In this document: in pieces, positions 19,584 to 28,037 of the stretch
Layout: each line of letters starts with the position of its first letter
Numbering within the stretch: the stretch's first letter is position 1
Assembly: GCA_002869335.1 (NCBI GenBank)
Contig: PKTE01000070.1
Location: 1 to 38,242, forward strand
From: Salinivirgaceae bacterium
Lineage (GTDB): Bacteria; Bacteroidota; Bacteroidia; Bacteroidales; Salinivirgaceae
Direction: 5' to 3'
DNA: 38,242 nt
Program-made: the position numbers and the translations under genes
The notes under the pieces: model-generated
Told to the model about the DNA's origin: nothing
Database searches by the model: none
Seen by the model: only the letters and a program-made list of their open reading frames with translations

Positions 19584-20832
19584 ATTTATACTTATGAATT
19601 TCAAATCAGTTTTCGTACTCGTTTTCATTTTTCTAAATGGTATTTCATTCTCTTATAGTCAAAATAAAGAGTATGCTGCAGAAATAATTTCAAAGCTATC
19701 TTCAAAAGATTTTTTTGGCAGGGGCTATGTAAATAATGGCGATTTAAAAGCTGCCATGTTCATTGCTGATCAATTTGAAAGGAATGGTGCAACTCCTATT
19801 GGTAAAAGTTATTTACTACCATTTGATATTTCAATTAACTCATTTCCAAAACCGATCACTTTAGAAGTTAATAATACAAAACTAGTTCCAGGTAAAGATT
19901 TTTTTGTGGGTGGTGGCTCTACTGCAACAGAAGGAGATTTTGAGGTAATATACCTTGATACAACAGACTTAAAAACAGCACTAAAAGATAAAAAAAGATT
20001 TGATGGGAAAATTGTTGCTCTTGACGCAATTAACCTAAAAAAAGAAGAAACTTTTTTACTTAATGCTTCTGGGTATATTTTCACTTTTAAAGAGAAAATA
20101 TACTGGCGGATGAGTGATGCCAATGAAGTAAAACCGTTTTTTTATTTCTATGCATTAGATTCACTAATTAAAAATGCAAAAACAGCAACAATAGATATCG
20201 CAAACGAATTTTATCCAACATATAAAACAAGTAATGTAGTCGCAAAAATAAACGGGAAAAAATACCCTGATTCAGCATTTGTATTTACAGCACATTACGA
20301 CCATTTAGGGATGATGGGAAACGTAATGTTCCCGGGAGCCAACGATAACGCTAGTGGAACAGCAATGCTTCTTGACATGGCAAAACATTACAGTAAACCA
20401 GAGAACCAACCTGATTATACGATAATTTTCATGGCATTTGCTGCTGAAGAATGTGGAATTTTAGGAGCTAGACATATGTCAGAAAACCCTATAATACCAT
20501 TATCACAAATTAAGTTTTTAATAAACCTAGATATGGTTGGCACTGGCAGCGAAGGAATCGGAATGGTAAACGCAAAGGTCGAAACAAGGGCAAACAACCT
20601 TATTCTGAAAATAAATAAAGAACAAAAACTCTTTGACAATATCCATTCAAGGGGAGCAAGATGCAACAGCGATCATTGCCCATTTGCTGAAAAAAGTGTA
20701 CCAAGCATTTTCATCTATACAAGGGGTAAAGAATATACACATTATCACACACCTGAAGACAAAGGTCCGGTTCCATTAACAAAATGGGATGAATTATTTT
20801 CGTTACTTGATATTTTCATTAAAACGTATTAA
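19573..20832 (+). CDS. Secreted M28 family zinc aminopeptidase-like protein
   Basis: The 419-aa protein has an N-terminal signal ([23 protein letters not shown]). A PA-like insert (about 85-215) precedes the M28 catalytic core. The metal ligands and base are visible: [33 protein letters not shown] and a late histidine in YTHYHTPED. Two zinc ions and peptide hydrolysis in the periplasm or outside the cell are expected. The start is uncertain among ATGs at 19573, 19576 and 19594; the first two overlap trmD, which suggests translational coupling, while 19594 gives a cleaner signal peptide. It is followed after 2 nt by the HD gene. Confidence 0.88.
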   Translation: MMNKFILMNFKSVFVLVFIFLNGISFSYSQNKEYAAEIISKLSSKDFFGRGYVNNGDLKAAMFIADQFERNGATPIGKSYLLPFDISINSFPKPITLEVNNTKLVPGKDFFVGGGSTATEGDFEVIYLDTTDLKTALKDKKRFDGKIVALDAINLKKEETFLLNASGYIFTFKEKIYWRMSDANEVKPFFYFYALDSLIKNAKTATIDIANEFYPTYKTSNVVAKINGKKYPDSAFVFTAHYDHLGMMGNVMFPGANDNASGTAMLLDMAKHYSKPENQPDYTIIFMAFAAEECGILGARHMSENPIIPLSQIKFLINLDMVGTGSEGIGMVNAKVETRANNLILKINKEQKLFDNIHSRGARCNSDHCPFAEKSVPSIFIYTRGKEYTHYHTPEDKGPVPLTKWDELFSLLDIFIKTY

Positions 20833-20834
20833 TC

Positions 20835-21461
20835 TTGAACAATTCCATTATTAAAAAGGCTGCTGAATATGTTAGGTCAATACAAATAAAGGCCGATGAA
20901 AGTGGCCATGACTGGCATCACACTGAGCGTGTTTGGCTTAACACTAAATATCTTGCCACAAAAATTGAATGCAATACAGAGCTTGCAGAATTAGGAGCGC
21001 TTTTTCATGATATAGCTGATGCAAAATTTCATAATGGAGATGAAACAATAGGAGCCGCATTAACCAAAGAATGGCTTGAAAATCAATTCTATGACAAAGA
21101 AAAAATTGACACAGTTGTTTTTATTGTGGATCATGTTTCATTTCGGAAAAAATATAAGCCCAATCCCAAAACACATCCTGAACTTTCCGTTGTTCAAGAT
21201 GCAGACAGACTTGATGCAATGGGTGCTATTGGTATAGCAAGAGCTTTTAGCTATGGTGGTTATAAACAAAGACCTCTTTACACCGCAAATTTTAAAGAAG
21301 CGAGTTCTACGATAGGTCACTTTTATGAAAAATTACTCACGCTTTACAAATTGATGAATACAGAACCGGCTAAGGAATTAGCAAAAGAACGTCATGATTT
21401 CATGGTCTCTTTTCTAGAACAATTTCAAAAGGACATCTTACCGATCAAATATCTTGGTTGA
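20835..21461 (+). CDS. HD domain phosphohydrolase (YpgQ-like)
   Basis: The 208-aa protein has the HD signature: SGHDWHHTERVW, then ALFHDIADAKFH, and a late acidic motif VVQDADRLDAMGAIGIARAF. It resembles the bacterial YpgQ-like group, some members of which hydrolyse (deoxy)nucleoside triphosphates to pyrophosphate; this substrate is inferred only by resemblance. The start codon is TTG at 20835, 2 nt after the peptidase stop, and no in-frame ATG lies before the conserved HD region. Translation probably depends on ribosomes finishing the peptidase gene. Confidence 0.85.
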   Translation: MNNSIIKKAAEYVRSIQIKADESGHDWHHTERVWLNTKYLATKIECNTELAELGALFHDIADAKFHNGDETIGAALTKEWLENQFYDKEKIDTVVFIVDHVSFRKKYKPNPKTHPELSVVQDADRLDAMGAIGIARAFSYGGYKQRPLYTANFKEASSTIGHFYEKLLTLYKLMNTEPAKELAKERHDFMVSFLEQFQKDILPIKYLG

Positions 21462-21510
21462 CAATAATGCAATTAATTTGTTAATGCTTTCGTGCAATGA
21501 AAAAGAGCTC

Positions 21511-21535
21511 TTTTTTACTTTTTAGAAGTAAAAAA
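21511..21535 (+). terminator. Candidate terminator after the HD gene
   Basis: TTTTTACTT (21512-21520) pairs with AAGTAAAAA (21526-21534) over a 5-nt loop. It follows a perfect palindrome AAAAAGAGCTCTTTTT (about 21500-21515). Either could end the trmD cluster transcript. Low GC content makes this uncertain. Confidence 0.35.
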
Positions 21536-21542
21536 CAATTAA

Positions 21543-21818
21543 ATGCAATTTACTAAAAATCAAGCTGCAAGACTGTAAATCATTTCCAACTCTTTTTTAA
21601 TATCCATTAAGTTTGTTGCAGGATTTGTTACAGGGTCAGTGAGTATGATCTCAGAAGCTGAGCCGTTTAAATTTACCGAGTTTAATATTGAGCTTTCTGG
21701 CGAACTTTCAATATCCAAAGCACATGAGATCTGTACTTAATTAGAATCGTATATCAAAAAAGAGATTGAGAATATTGAAGTTACTATTATCCCTGAACTA
21801 CTGGGGACTAACACTTAA
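21543..21818 (+). pseudogene. Cation diffusion facilitator (CDF) transporter remnant, N- and C-ends only
   Basis: Read from the ATG at 21543, one frame gives MQFTKNQAARL, stop, IISNSFLISIKFVAGFVTG and SVSMISEAEP, then FTEFNIELSGELSISKAHEI, CT, stop, LESYIKKEIENIEVTIIPEL and a final TAA at 21816. The first part fits the start of TM1 of CDF metal efflux proteins (KFxxGxxTGSVSxxSEA). The second fits the cytoplasmic dimerisation domain (the SxxxAHEIC...LE..I...EVTI.PE pattern). About 200 codons carrying TM2-TM6 and the metal site are absent, and two TAA stops (21576, 21738) interrupt the frame. The gene is therefore dead. It fills most of the gap between the HD gene and the hybrid kinase and was not in the ORF track. 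Confidence 0.75.
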
Positions 21819-21820
21819 AA

Positions 21821-24151
21821 CTAGCTTAAGAACTTTTTCATTTTATTAAGCAACAAATAAGAAGAAATCGGTTTGGTTACATAATCATCGCAACCAGCCT
21901 CTTTTGCTTTATGAGCATCATCTGCCATTGCAAATGCTGTTTGAGCAATAATTGGAATATCTGGAGCGAGTTTTTTGATATAGCGAGTGGAATCGTAGCC
22001 ATTTAATTCAGGCAAGCGTATATCCATTAATATAATATCAACATTGCGAGCCTTAACAATTTCAATAGCCTCGTATCCTGTTTTTGCCCTATGAACATTG
22101 AGCCTGTTTCTCTTTAAAAGTGATGCCAAATAAATAAACGAAGTATCCTCATCTTCTACAATCAACACATCCATTCCAACGAATTGCTGCCACTCCTTAT
22201 ATTCTTCCTTACGCTCAATCACCTTACCTCCAGACTCATATGGCAACATAAATGTGAATACCGAACCTTCTCCTTCAATAGAATCAACGCTAATTTCACC
22301 GCCTAACAGATCAATCAATCCTTTGGTAACTGTAAGTCCCAACCCGGTTCCACGATATACTTTATCAGCAGTATTTTCGAGTCTTCTAAAGCGTTCAAAA
22401 ATTTGCTTTTGAGCTAATTCTGGAATACCTATTCCGGTATCCTTAATTGTAAAAGTTATTTTCTTGTTTTTAACTGTAGTATCGATACTAATTTTTCCTT
22501 CGTTTGTAAATTTCAGCGCATTGGAAATTAAATTTTGGAAAATCTGCATCAACCTGCTTTTATCTGTAAAAATCCAACCTTGTTGACTATCTGCCAGCCC
22601 ATTAAACTCAAGTTGAATAGGTTTGGCACTCATATCAATCTCTTTCAGATACATACGTTCAAGGTCTTTCAGTAATTCATTCAAATTAAAGTTAACCTTA
22701 TAAATTTTTAGCACCTTGGCTTCAATCTTTGATATGTCAATAATATCATCAATAAGCTGTAGTAATTGATGGCTATTTTTTTCGATTAAGCTGAAATACT
22801 CCTTTTTTTCATCTTGTGGAATATCTTCCTGAAGCAAAAGCTCAGCAAAACCGATCACTCCGTTCATTGGTGTTCGGATTTCATGGGACATATTTGCTAA
22901 AAATGCTGATTTTAATCTGTCTGATTCTTCAGCAAGCATTTTAGCCTTAACTAATTCTCTTTCTGCCTGTTTCCGCGCGGTAACTTCTCGCACAATAGAT
23001 AATGCAGTATTACCGACTCCCGGAACTAATCTTGACTCAAAAAATGATTGTTTTCCATGTAAATTCAATTGATACTCATGAATTACATGCTGTCTTGTAC
23101 GTATAACCTGCTTTACTTTTTCCAAATTTTCCGCTGCAATATTTGGAGGAAGAACTTCCATTGCATTCTTTCCTAGAAAATCTTCTGGTTCATAAATTAA
23201 GTTTTTGTATTGCCCTTTAGGTGCATGGAAGTCAATGAAATTACCGTTTTTATCCTGTATAAACATCATGTCAGGAATAGCACTTAACATAGCGTTTTTT
23301 TCTTCCATTTTAAAAAGCCTCTCATTTTCGAGTTTCCGAATTTGAGTTACATCCTGTATAATCCCGAAAATTAAAGTAGGCTTTCCATCCTCCTCAATTA
23401 ACTCACAATTTATGATATGGTAACATTTTTCATCGTTTACACCTATGGTATATTCATATTTAAACCTTTTCTCTGCAAAGATCTGCTCTCGCATTGCCTT
23501 GCTAATAAGAGCTTTATCATTATAATTCAAGAAACCCAAATATTTGCGCATTGAGATACCTTCATTTTTAGGAATCCCTAACAAATCAAATATTTGATCT
23601 GAGAAAAATGTTGCATCATTTTCTAAGTTCCATTCAAAATATGCTAACCTGGCAATTTGTTGAGCACTATTCAATTTGTACTCGCTAGCCTCTATCTTAC
23701 GCAGAATATTCTTACGATTAGTAACATCTGAAACCCAAAAAATTAGATTCTGCGACCCAATTGTTTTTACTTTTGATATATGCCCTTCAAAATATTTTAA
23801 TTGATTATCTATTTCAAGTGCATATTCAATTGTAGTTTGCAATTCAGTGTTTAATACTCGATTGATTCCATCCATTGCAATTTTTGCAACTTCTTTAGGT
23901 AAAACATCTGAGAATTTTTTACCTAAAAGTTCACTTCGTTGCTTGTATAACAATGAATCTTTATCGGTAAGAATATCGAGATAAACTCCATCCTGATCAA
24001 TTACGAAAACAATATCTGGTAAAGAATGAATTAAAGCTTCGAGATATTCAATATGTTCTAATGATTTTTCACTTTTCAGAATAGAACGGAGTCTTTCATT
24101 CTCATCTTCTAGTGCTTTTATCTTCTTTTTATAATCATCTTCCTGGCTCAT
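21821..24151 (-). CDS. Hybrid sensor histidine kinase / response regulator with three PAS domains
   Basis: The 776-aa protein begins with a short coiled coil (1-35). Three PAS domains follow (about 38-148, 155-275, 283-395), each with a typical LPDIVFVIDQDG-like core, and two have PAC-like ends. The HisKA domain has H423 in MSHEIRTPMNG. The HATPase domain has NLISNALKF, DTGIGI and GTGLGL. The C-terminal receiver (about 660-776) has its phospho-aspartate at D710 in LMDIRLP. No TM helix is seen, so it is a cytoplasmic sensor. It starts 9 nt after the kinase at 24161, so the two are cotranscribed and probably work together. No output domain is attached, so a phosphotransfer partner or the free receiver at 36841 may complete the relay. 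Confidence 0.92.
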   Translation of the reverse strand: MSQEDDYKKKIKALEDENERLRSILKSEKSLEHIEYLEALIHSLPDIVFVIDQDGVYLDILTDKDSLLYKQRSELLGKKFSDVLPKEVAKIAMDGINRVLNTELQTTIEYALEIDNQLKYFEGHISKVKTIGSQNLIFWVSDVTNRKNILRKIEASEYKLNSAQQIARLAYFEWNLENDATFFSDQIFDLLGIPKNEGISMRKYLGFLNYNDKALISKAMREQIFAEKRFKYEYTIGVNDEKCYHIINCELIEEDGKPTLIFGIIQDVTQIRKLENERLFKMEEKNAMLSAIPDMMFIQDKNGNFIDFHAPKGQYKNLIYEPEDFLGKNAMEVLPPNIAAENLEKVKQVIRTRQHVIHEYQLNLHGKQSFFESRLVPGVGNTALSIVREVTARKQAERELVKAKMLAEESDRLKSAFLANMSHEIRTPMNGVIGFAELLLQEDIPQDEKKEYFSLIEKNSHQLLQLIDDIIDISKIEAKVLKIYKVNFNLNELLKDLERMYLKEIDMSAKPIQLEFNGLADSQQGWIFTDKSRLMQIFQNLISNALKFTNEGKISIDTTVKNKKITFTIKDTGIGIPELAQKQIFERFRRLENTADKVYRGTGLGLTVTKGLIDLLGGEISVDSIEGEGSVFTFMLPYESGGKVIERKEEYKEWQQFVGMDVLIVEDEDTSFIYLASLLKRNRLNVHRAKTGYEAIEIVKARNVDIILMDIRLPELNGYDSTRYIKKLAPDIPIIAQTAFAMADDAHKAKEAGCDDYVTKPISSYLLLNKMKKFLS

Positions 24152-24160
24152 AATAACCTC

Positions 24161-25246
24161 CTACTTCTCTTTATCACTCATATAAGCAGGTAATGTAAAA
24201 GTAAAAGTACTTCCTTCATTCAACTTACTTTCAACATATAGGTCGCCATTGTTTCTTTTAGCAAATTCTTTACATAAAATAAGTCCAAGGCCTGTACCCT
24301 CCTCGTTTTCCGTACCTAATTTTGAATTACTATAGCCTATTTTAAAAAGCTTTTCTATTTCCTCTTCAGTTATTCCAATGCCGTTATCTTTGATGCTAAT
24401 TTGAACATACTTTTCATCAATTGATGTACCTATACTAATTGTACCTTCTTTATGAGTAAATTTAATTGCATTAGAAAGAATATTTCGAATCATTGAATTT
24501 ACCATATCAGTATCAGCCCATGCTTCTACAGACTCATCAATGTCTATTACAATTTCAATTTGCTTAAGTTCAGCACTTGCTTTGGCTAGAGCGATATTCT
24601 CCATCATTAACCTATGAATATTAACTTTTCGAGGTTTAAATGATAAACGGCCTGTCTGAGCACGAGACCATTGTAATAAGTTTTCTAAGAGTGAGTGGAG
24701 CTGTTTCGATGATCTGTAAATTAAATTGATAAACTCTTGTTTCTCATCATCTGTAAACGATTGCAGGTCTTGAGATAATACTTCAGTAAGTCCAAGAAAA
24801 CCCGCAATGGGGTTTTTAAGATCATGAGCAATAATTGAAAAGAATTTATCTTTACTGGAGTTAAGTTCGTCGAGTTGCTTTCTTTGTTTTTCAATTTCTT
24901 TCTTTTGGTTATTGATGATATTGTATGCCTTGCGCAAATCAACCATTTTACCAAAAAGTTCTATTGTACGTTGACGAAATTTATTATTAGTACGCTCTAA
25001 AGCTGTTCTTTTGTTATTTATCTCTTCATTTTTCTTTTCAAGCTCCTCATTCTGAATACTTATAATCTTTTTTGCTTTTTTCAGATCAATCATTTTACCG
25101 AACAACTCTATAGTGCGCTGTCTCGATTTCTGATGTTGCAACTCTACCTTATCCCTCTGACCTTCAAGCTCTTCATTCTTATGCTGAATTTCTTTGATCA
25201 GATCAGTAAGTCTCTTTCGCTCGGAATTCTTAAATTCTTCTTCCAT
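24161..25246 (-). CDS. Soluble sensor histidine kinase with a repeated coiled-coil sensor region
   Basis: The 361-aa protein, counted from the ATG at 25246, begins with about 130 residues of coiled coil. It contains two copies of RQRTIELFGKMxDLxKA (starting near residues 42 and 91), 49 residues or seven heptads apart. The HisKA domain has H141 in IIAHDLKNP. The HATPase domain shows NILSNAIKF, DNGIGI and EGTGLGL. It has no TM segment, PAS or GAF domain. The ORF track's start at 25252 is a TTG; the ATG two codons on is preferred. The kinase probably senses through protein-protein contacts or phosphorylates a separate receiver, possibly that of the hybrid kinase 9 nt downstream. Confidence 0.9.
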   Translation of the reverse strand: MEEEFKNSERKRLTDLIKEIQHKNEELEGQRDKVELQHQKSRQRTIELFGKMIDLKKAKKIISIQNEELEKKNEEINNKRTALERTNNKFRQRTIELFGKMVDLRKAYNIINNQKKEIEKQRKQLDELNSSKDKFFSIIAHDLKNPIAGFLGLTEVLSQDLQSFTDDEKQEFINLIYRSSKQLHSLLENLLQWSRAQTGRLSFKPRKVNIHRLMMENIALAKASAELKQIEIVIDIDESVEAWADTDMVNSMIRNILSNAIKFTHKEGTISIGTSIDEKYVQISIKDNGIGITEEEIEKLFKIGYSNSKLGTENEEGTGLGLILCKEFAKRNNGDLYVESKLNEGSTFTFTLPAYMSDKEK

Positions 25247-25271
25247 CCACAAAATGATTTTTGCAAAATTA

Positions 25272-25304
25272 CAAAAATATGCTTTCTATTAACATTAATT
25301 ACAA
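25272..25304 (-). promoter_or_regulatory. Candidate promoter of the kinase pair
   Basis: On the minus strand TTG (25302-25304), 22 nt, then TATTTTTG (25272-25279) fits the consensus with a slightly long spacer. The start would lie about 20 nt before the ATG at 25246. On the plus strand a lone TATGTTTG (25375-25382) without a good -33 box could serve the FkbM gene. Confidence 0.4.
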
Positions 25305-25446
25305 CTCTTTCAGAATTTATTTAAGCTTTTGGGTTTCAACAATTATTTCTTATTCAAATCATTTAATTGTTAAATATGTTTGTCTCAAATCCATTCATGC
25401 GTATATTCGCACACTTAATTCAAATTCTTGATCAAGATACAATTTT

Positions 25447-26193
25447 ATGCATTTAATTAAAAGACTTTTATTTAAAATACTGGGTTTACAAAAATATCTA
25501 CAAACCATAAGAAACATTTTCTTCTTTAGCTATAATAACGGTTTTCTTAAAAATAAAGAAGAATACCTTGTTCATTATTACATCAAAAACCTTATTAAAA
25601 AAGGTGATAATATTATTGACATTGGTGCAAACCTTGGTTATTACAGCAAAATATTTGCTCAACTGACAGGAAAATCAGGGCAAGTATATTCTGTAGAACC
25701 AGTTGAAACGTTTAGAAAAGTGCTCGAAAGTAGTATTAAAAAGCACGATAACGTAAAAGTGTTACCTTATGCTTTAGGAGTAGATGACGGAAAAGAAATA
25801 GATATGGGATTGCCCTTGACAAGTAAATATCTTAGTCATGGAAGAACAAAAATAGTTGACAGCCAGCCTAATGATAACTATGCCTTTAAATTTAAGGCTA
25901 CCATGAAGCATCCCAATCTATTATTTAGTTCGATAAAAAAGATCGATTACATTAAATGTGATATCGAAGGTTATGAGGTAGTTGTTATTCCTGCCATGAA
26001 AGAGTTAATAGAAAAGCATACGCCCACAATTCAGATTGAGACTGATGGTGACAATAGAAAAGTAATAATGGATTTACTTTTAACGCTAGGCTACAAGGTA
26101 TTTTATGTAAGTCGAAAAGGTCTGGAACCTTACGAATTATCTCATTCTGGATTTACGGGAGACTTAATTTTTATACATCAGGATAAATTATAG
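25447..26193 (+). CDS. FkbM family methyltransferase
   Basis: The 248-aa protein has the SAM-binding motif I NIIDIGANLGYYSKIFA (about 58-74), a motif II acidic end in VYSVEPVETFRKVL, and the FkbM hallmark YIKCDIEGYEVVVI (about 177-190) followed by IQIETDGD. Members O-methylate sugars or small molecules; the substrate here is unknown and no glycan cluster is adjacent. It is a single gene between a divergent kinase operon and a convergent flavoprotein gene, with a strong terminator right after the stop. Confidence 0.85.
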   Translation: MHLIKRLLFKILGLQKYLQTIRNIFFFSYNNGFLKNKEEYLVHYYIKNLIKKGDNIIDIGANLGYYSKIFAQLTGKSGQVYSVEPVETFRKVLESSIKKHDNVKVLPYALGVDDGKEIDMGLPLTSKYLSHGRTKIVDSQPNDNYAFKFKATMKHPNLLFSSIKKIDYIKCDIEGYEVVVIPAMKELIEKHTPTIQIETDGDNRKVIMDLLLTLGYKVFYVSRKGLEPYELSHSGFTGDLIFIHQDKL

Positions 26194-26197
26194 AAAT

Positions 26198-26224
26198 AAA
26201 GGCCGGGAAAATTACCCGGCCTTT
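26198..26224. terminator. Bidirectional terminator between FkbM and the 55-aa gene
   Basis: A perfect AAAGGCCGGG / CCCGGCCTTT stem with a 7-nt loop lies 4 nt after the FkbM stop (plus) and 7 nt after the stop of the 55-aa ORF (minus). It is GC-rich in AT-rich surroundings and has T-rich flanks both ways. Confidence 0.85.
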
Positions 26225-26231
26225 GATTTAT

Positions 26232-26399
26232 TTAGGAGTGACCACCAATCACAATTCTCATTATTTTGATGTTTAACACTGTAAACCTCCATATTTGCCA
26301 AATAATACTTTTTCTAAAAAACCGGGTAGCCGGTCCAGGAATGGTTGTAAATGCACCATTATCGTATGGATCTATTTCTTTATTTCTACGTATTTTCAT
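26232..26399 (-). CDS. Small 55-aa protein following the SQR-like gene
   Basis: This ORF is too short for the ORF track. The minus strand from ATG at 26399 encodes MKIRRNKEIDPYDNGAFTTI, a PGPATRFF turn, and then a hydrophobic, basic helix (SIIWQIWRFTVLNIKIMRIV) ending in IGGHS. It begins 23 nt after the stop of the flavoprotein gene, and its stop is 7 nt from the shared terminator, so it fills the space exactly. The helix could anchor at the membrane. I do not recognise the family with certainty. A role as a membrane adaptor or partner of the quinone reductase is inferred from position only. Confidence 0.65.
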   Translation of the reverse strand: MKIRRNKEIDPYDNGAFTTIPGPATRFFRKSIIWQIWRFTVLNIKIMRIVIGGHS

Positions 26400-26422
26400 C
26401 TTTCTAAATTTTAATGTATTGA

Positions 26423-27883
26423 CTACTCAGGAATTAAATGCCATAAAAACTTCGCTTTTGCTTTATATAAAAACATATAGTGCAAAACTAATTTCACCCA
26501 GTGCCCTGCAAGACCTGCCTCACCTACTGTATATCTTATATCTCTGCCCCAATCAGGGTATTTTTCAATATCCTGTACAATTGGGAAAACAGTCATTGTA
26601 GCTGCAAGCCCGCTTCTAAAACCGTAACCGGCAGAAACAACACATGCCGCACCCATTCTGGCCATTGAAGCTTTATGCTTATGATTTTCTGTATTTTTCT
26701 TAATTCGATCAGCAATATTTTCTGCAACAATCTTTCCCATAACACCCGAAGGCATTCCTGTCCGCGGTGGCGTTGGAAAAATTTCAGTACCATTTTTGCT
26801 TTTCATTGGTTTTGAAATACCATGAGGTGGAGCAAATGCAATTCCTGGTGCATATAAATTTTTATACTCTGGATTTTGGTAAATAGAAGGCCAATCTGCT
26901 CCTGACCATTCCTCGTAAGGTTTAGCAGTATAATCAGCATCAACTTTCATAAATCCATTCGGCGCAAATACTTTAGCTGTAACATCCGCTCCATTTTTAT
27001 CGAAGGTTGGTAGATTAATACCACTAAACGAAGGTATAAGCATTGCATAATCGTAGTTCAATTCATGCTTTTCTCCATCAAGTGTTTCGAAGTAAACAGC
27101 TTTTTCATCGACTTTCTGCACTCCTGCGCGTTTTATCCAACGGATACCATATTCAGCCAAAATAGATTCGGTAAATACTTTTGTTGATGTGATATATCCG
27201 TTCCTCTTCACATAAGCGCCACCCATACCAAAATCACCTACCTCATACTCATTTGTGATCCAAACAATATCAGCTAATTTGTTCAGTTTCCGTTTATTAA
27301 TTTCGTGTGCAATATTTAATGCATACTCAAATGCGGCACCCTGACAAGTAGCCTTTGGATGTCCTGTACCTATAACGATGGTTTGTTTTTCACCATTCTT
27401 CAGTTTTTCAAAAACCTTCTTAAGGTTTTCCCAGGCTTCTTCGGCATGAGGATAAGTGCAAACAGACTGCACCAATCCAGCTTCAGGACCTAACCCAGGA
27501 GTAGTGTCAAATCGAAGTCTCGGACCTGTTGCATTTACAAGGTAATCGTATTCAATAGTTACCTCCTGTCCGGCTTTTTCTTTGCTTGTATATTTAGCTT
27601 TTAGAAAGGGTTTACTGTTTTGCGCATCACCTTCAGGATATAAAGACACTGCTTTGGCCTGATGGTATTCGATTTTTTGTTTTTTGTAAACCGGAGCTAA
27701 ATCAAAGATTACTTTTTTTGATTTCATTCTACCAATGCCTACCCAAATATTGGAAGGAACCCATTGATAATTTTTATTAGGGCTGACAACAACTACATTA
27801 TGTTTCTTCCCTAGTTTTCGTTTAAGAGTAAGAGCAGCGGTATGTCCGGAGATACCTGCACCTAAAACAACTACTTGTGCCAT
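26423..27883 (-). CDS. Sulfide:quinone oxidoreductase-like FAD flavoprotein
   Basis: The 486-aa protein has an N-terminal FAD-binding motif (VVVLGAGISGHTAAL), a second nucleotide-binding region near residue 168-175 (TIVIGTGHPKA), and a C-terminal segment (HYMFLYKAKAKFLWHLIPE) that could touch the membrane. Three cysteines occur at C142 (QSVCTYP), C180 (KATCQGA) and C414 (GAACVVS), as expected for SQR, where they carry sulfide to FAD and build polysulfide. Type II NADH dehydrogenases lack this set. The exact SQR type cannot be decided without alignment. A function in sulfide oxidation or detoxification into the quinone pool is likely. The 55-aa ORF follows, and a 12-bp dyad lies upstream. Confidence 0.78.
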   Translation of the reverse strand: MAQVVVLGAGISGHTAALTLKRKLGKKHNVVVVSPNKNYQWVPSNIWVGIGRMKSKKVIFDLAPVYKKQKIEYHQAKAVSLYPEGDAQNSKPFLKAKYTSKEKAGQEVTIEYDYLVNATGPRLRFDTTPGLGPEAGLVQSVCTYPHAEEAWENLKKVFEKLKNGEKQTIVIGTGHPKATCQGAAFEYALNIAHEINKRKLNKLADIVWITNEYEVGDFGMGGAYVKRNGYITSTKVFTESILAEYGIRWIKRAGVQKVDEKAVYFETLDGEKHELNYDYAMLIPSFSGINLPTFDKNGADVTAKVFAPNGFMKVDADYTAKPYEEWSGADWPSIYQNPEYKNLYAPGIAFAPPHGISKPMKSKNGTEIFPTPPRTGMPSGVMGKIVAENIADRIKKNTENHKHKASMARMGAACVVSAGYGFRSGLAATMTVFPIVQDIEKYPDWGRDIRYTVGEAGLAGHWVKLVLHYMFLYKAKAKFLWHLIPE

Positions 27884-27964
27884 AATATTTATTGTAAATT
27901 ACATTTCGACATATCTAGAACATTCGATACGAATATACAATTTTTTAATGAAAAAACGGGACCC

Positions 27965-27995
27965 TATGTAAAATGTCAAATCAACATTTTACATA
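27965..27995. promoter_or_regulatory. Perfect 12-bp inverted repeat upstream of the SQR-like gene
   Basis: TATGTAAAATGT (27965-27976) and ACATTTTACATA (27984-27995) flank a 7-nt spacer, 82-112 nt before the SQR start codon and 42 nt after the SUMF1 stop. It could be an operator for a dimeric regulator. On the minus strand six Ts follow about 9 nt after the stem, so a terminator of the SUMF1 gene is the alternative. Confidence 0.5.
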
Positions 27996-28037
27996 CAATA
28001 AATCAATAAAATAATATACGAAGATATAATATCAGGA

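Noticed and set aside
26266-26601. 111-aa plus-strand ORF
   Set aside because: It lies antisense to the flavoprotein end and the 55-aa gene, and beyond a strong terminator without a promoter.
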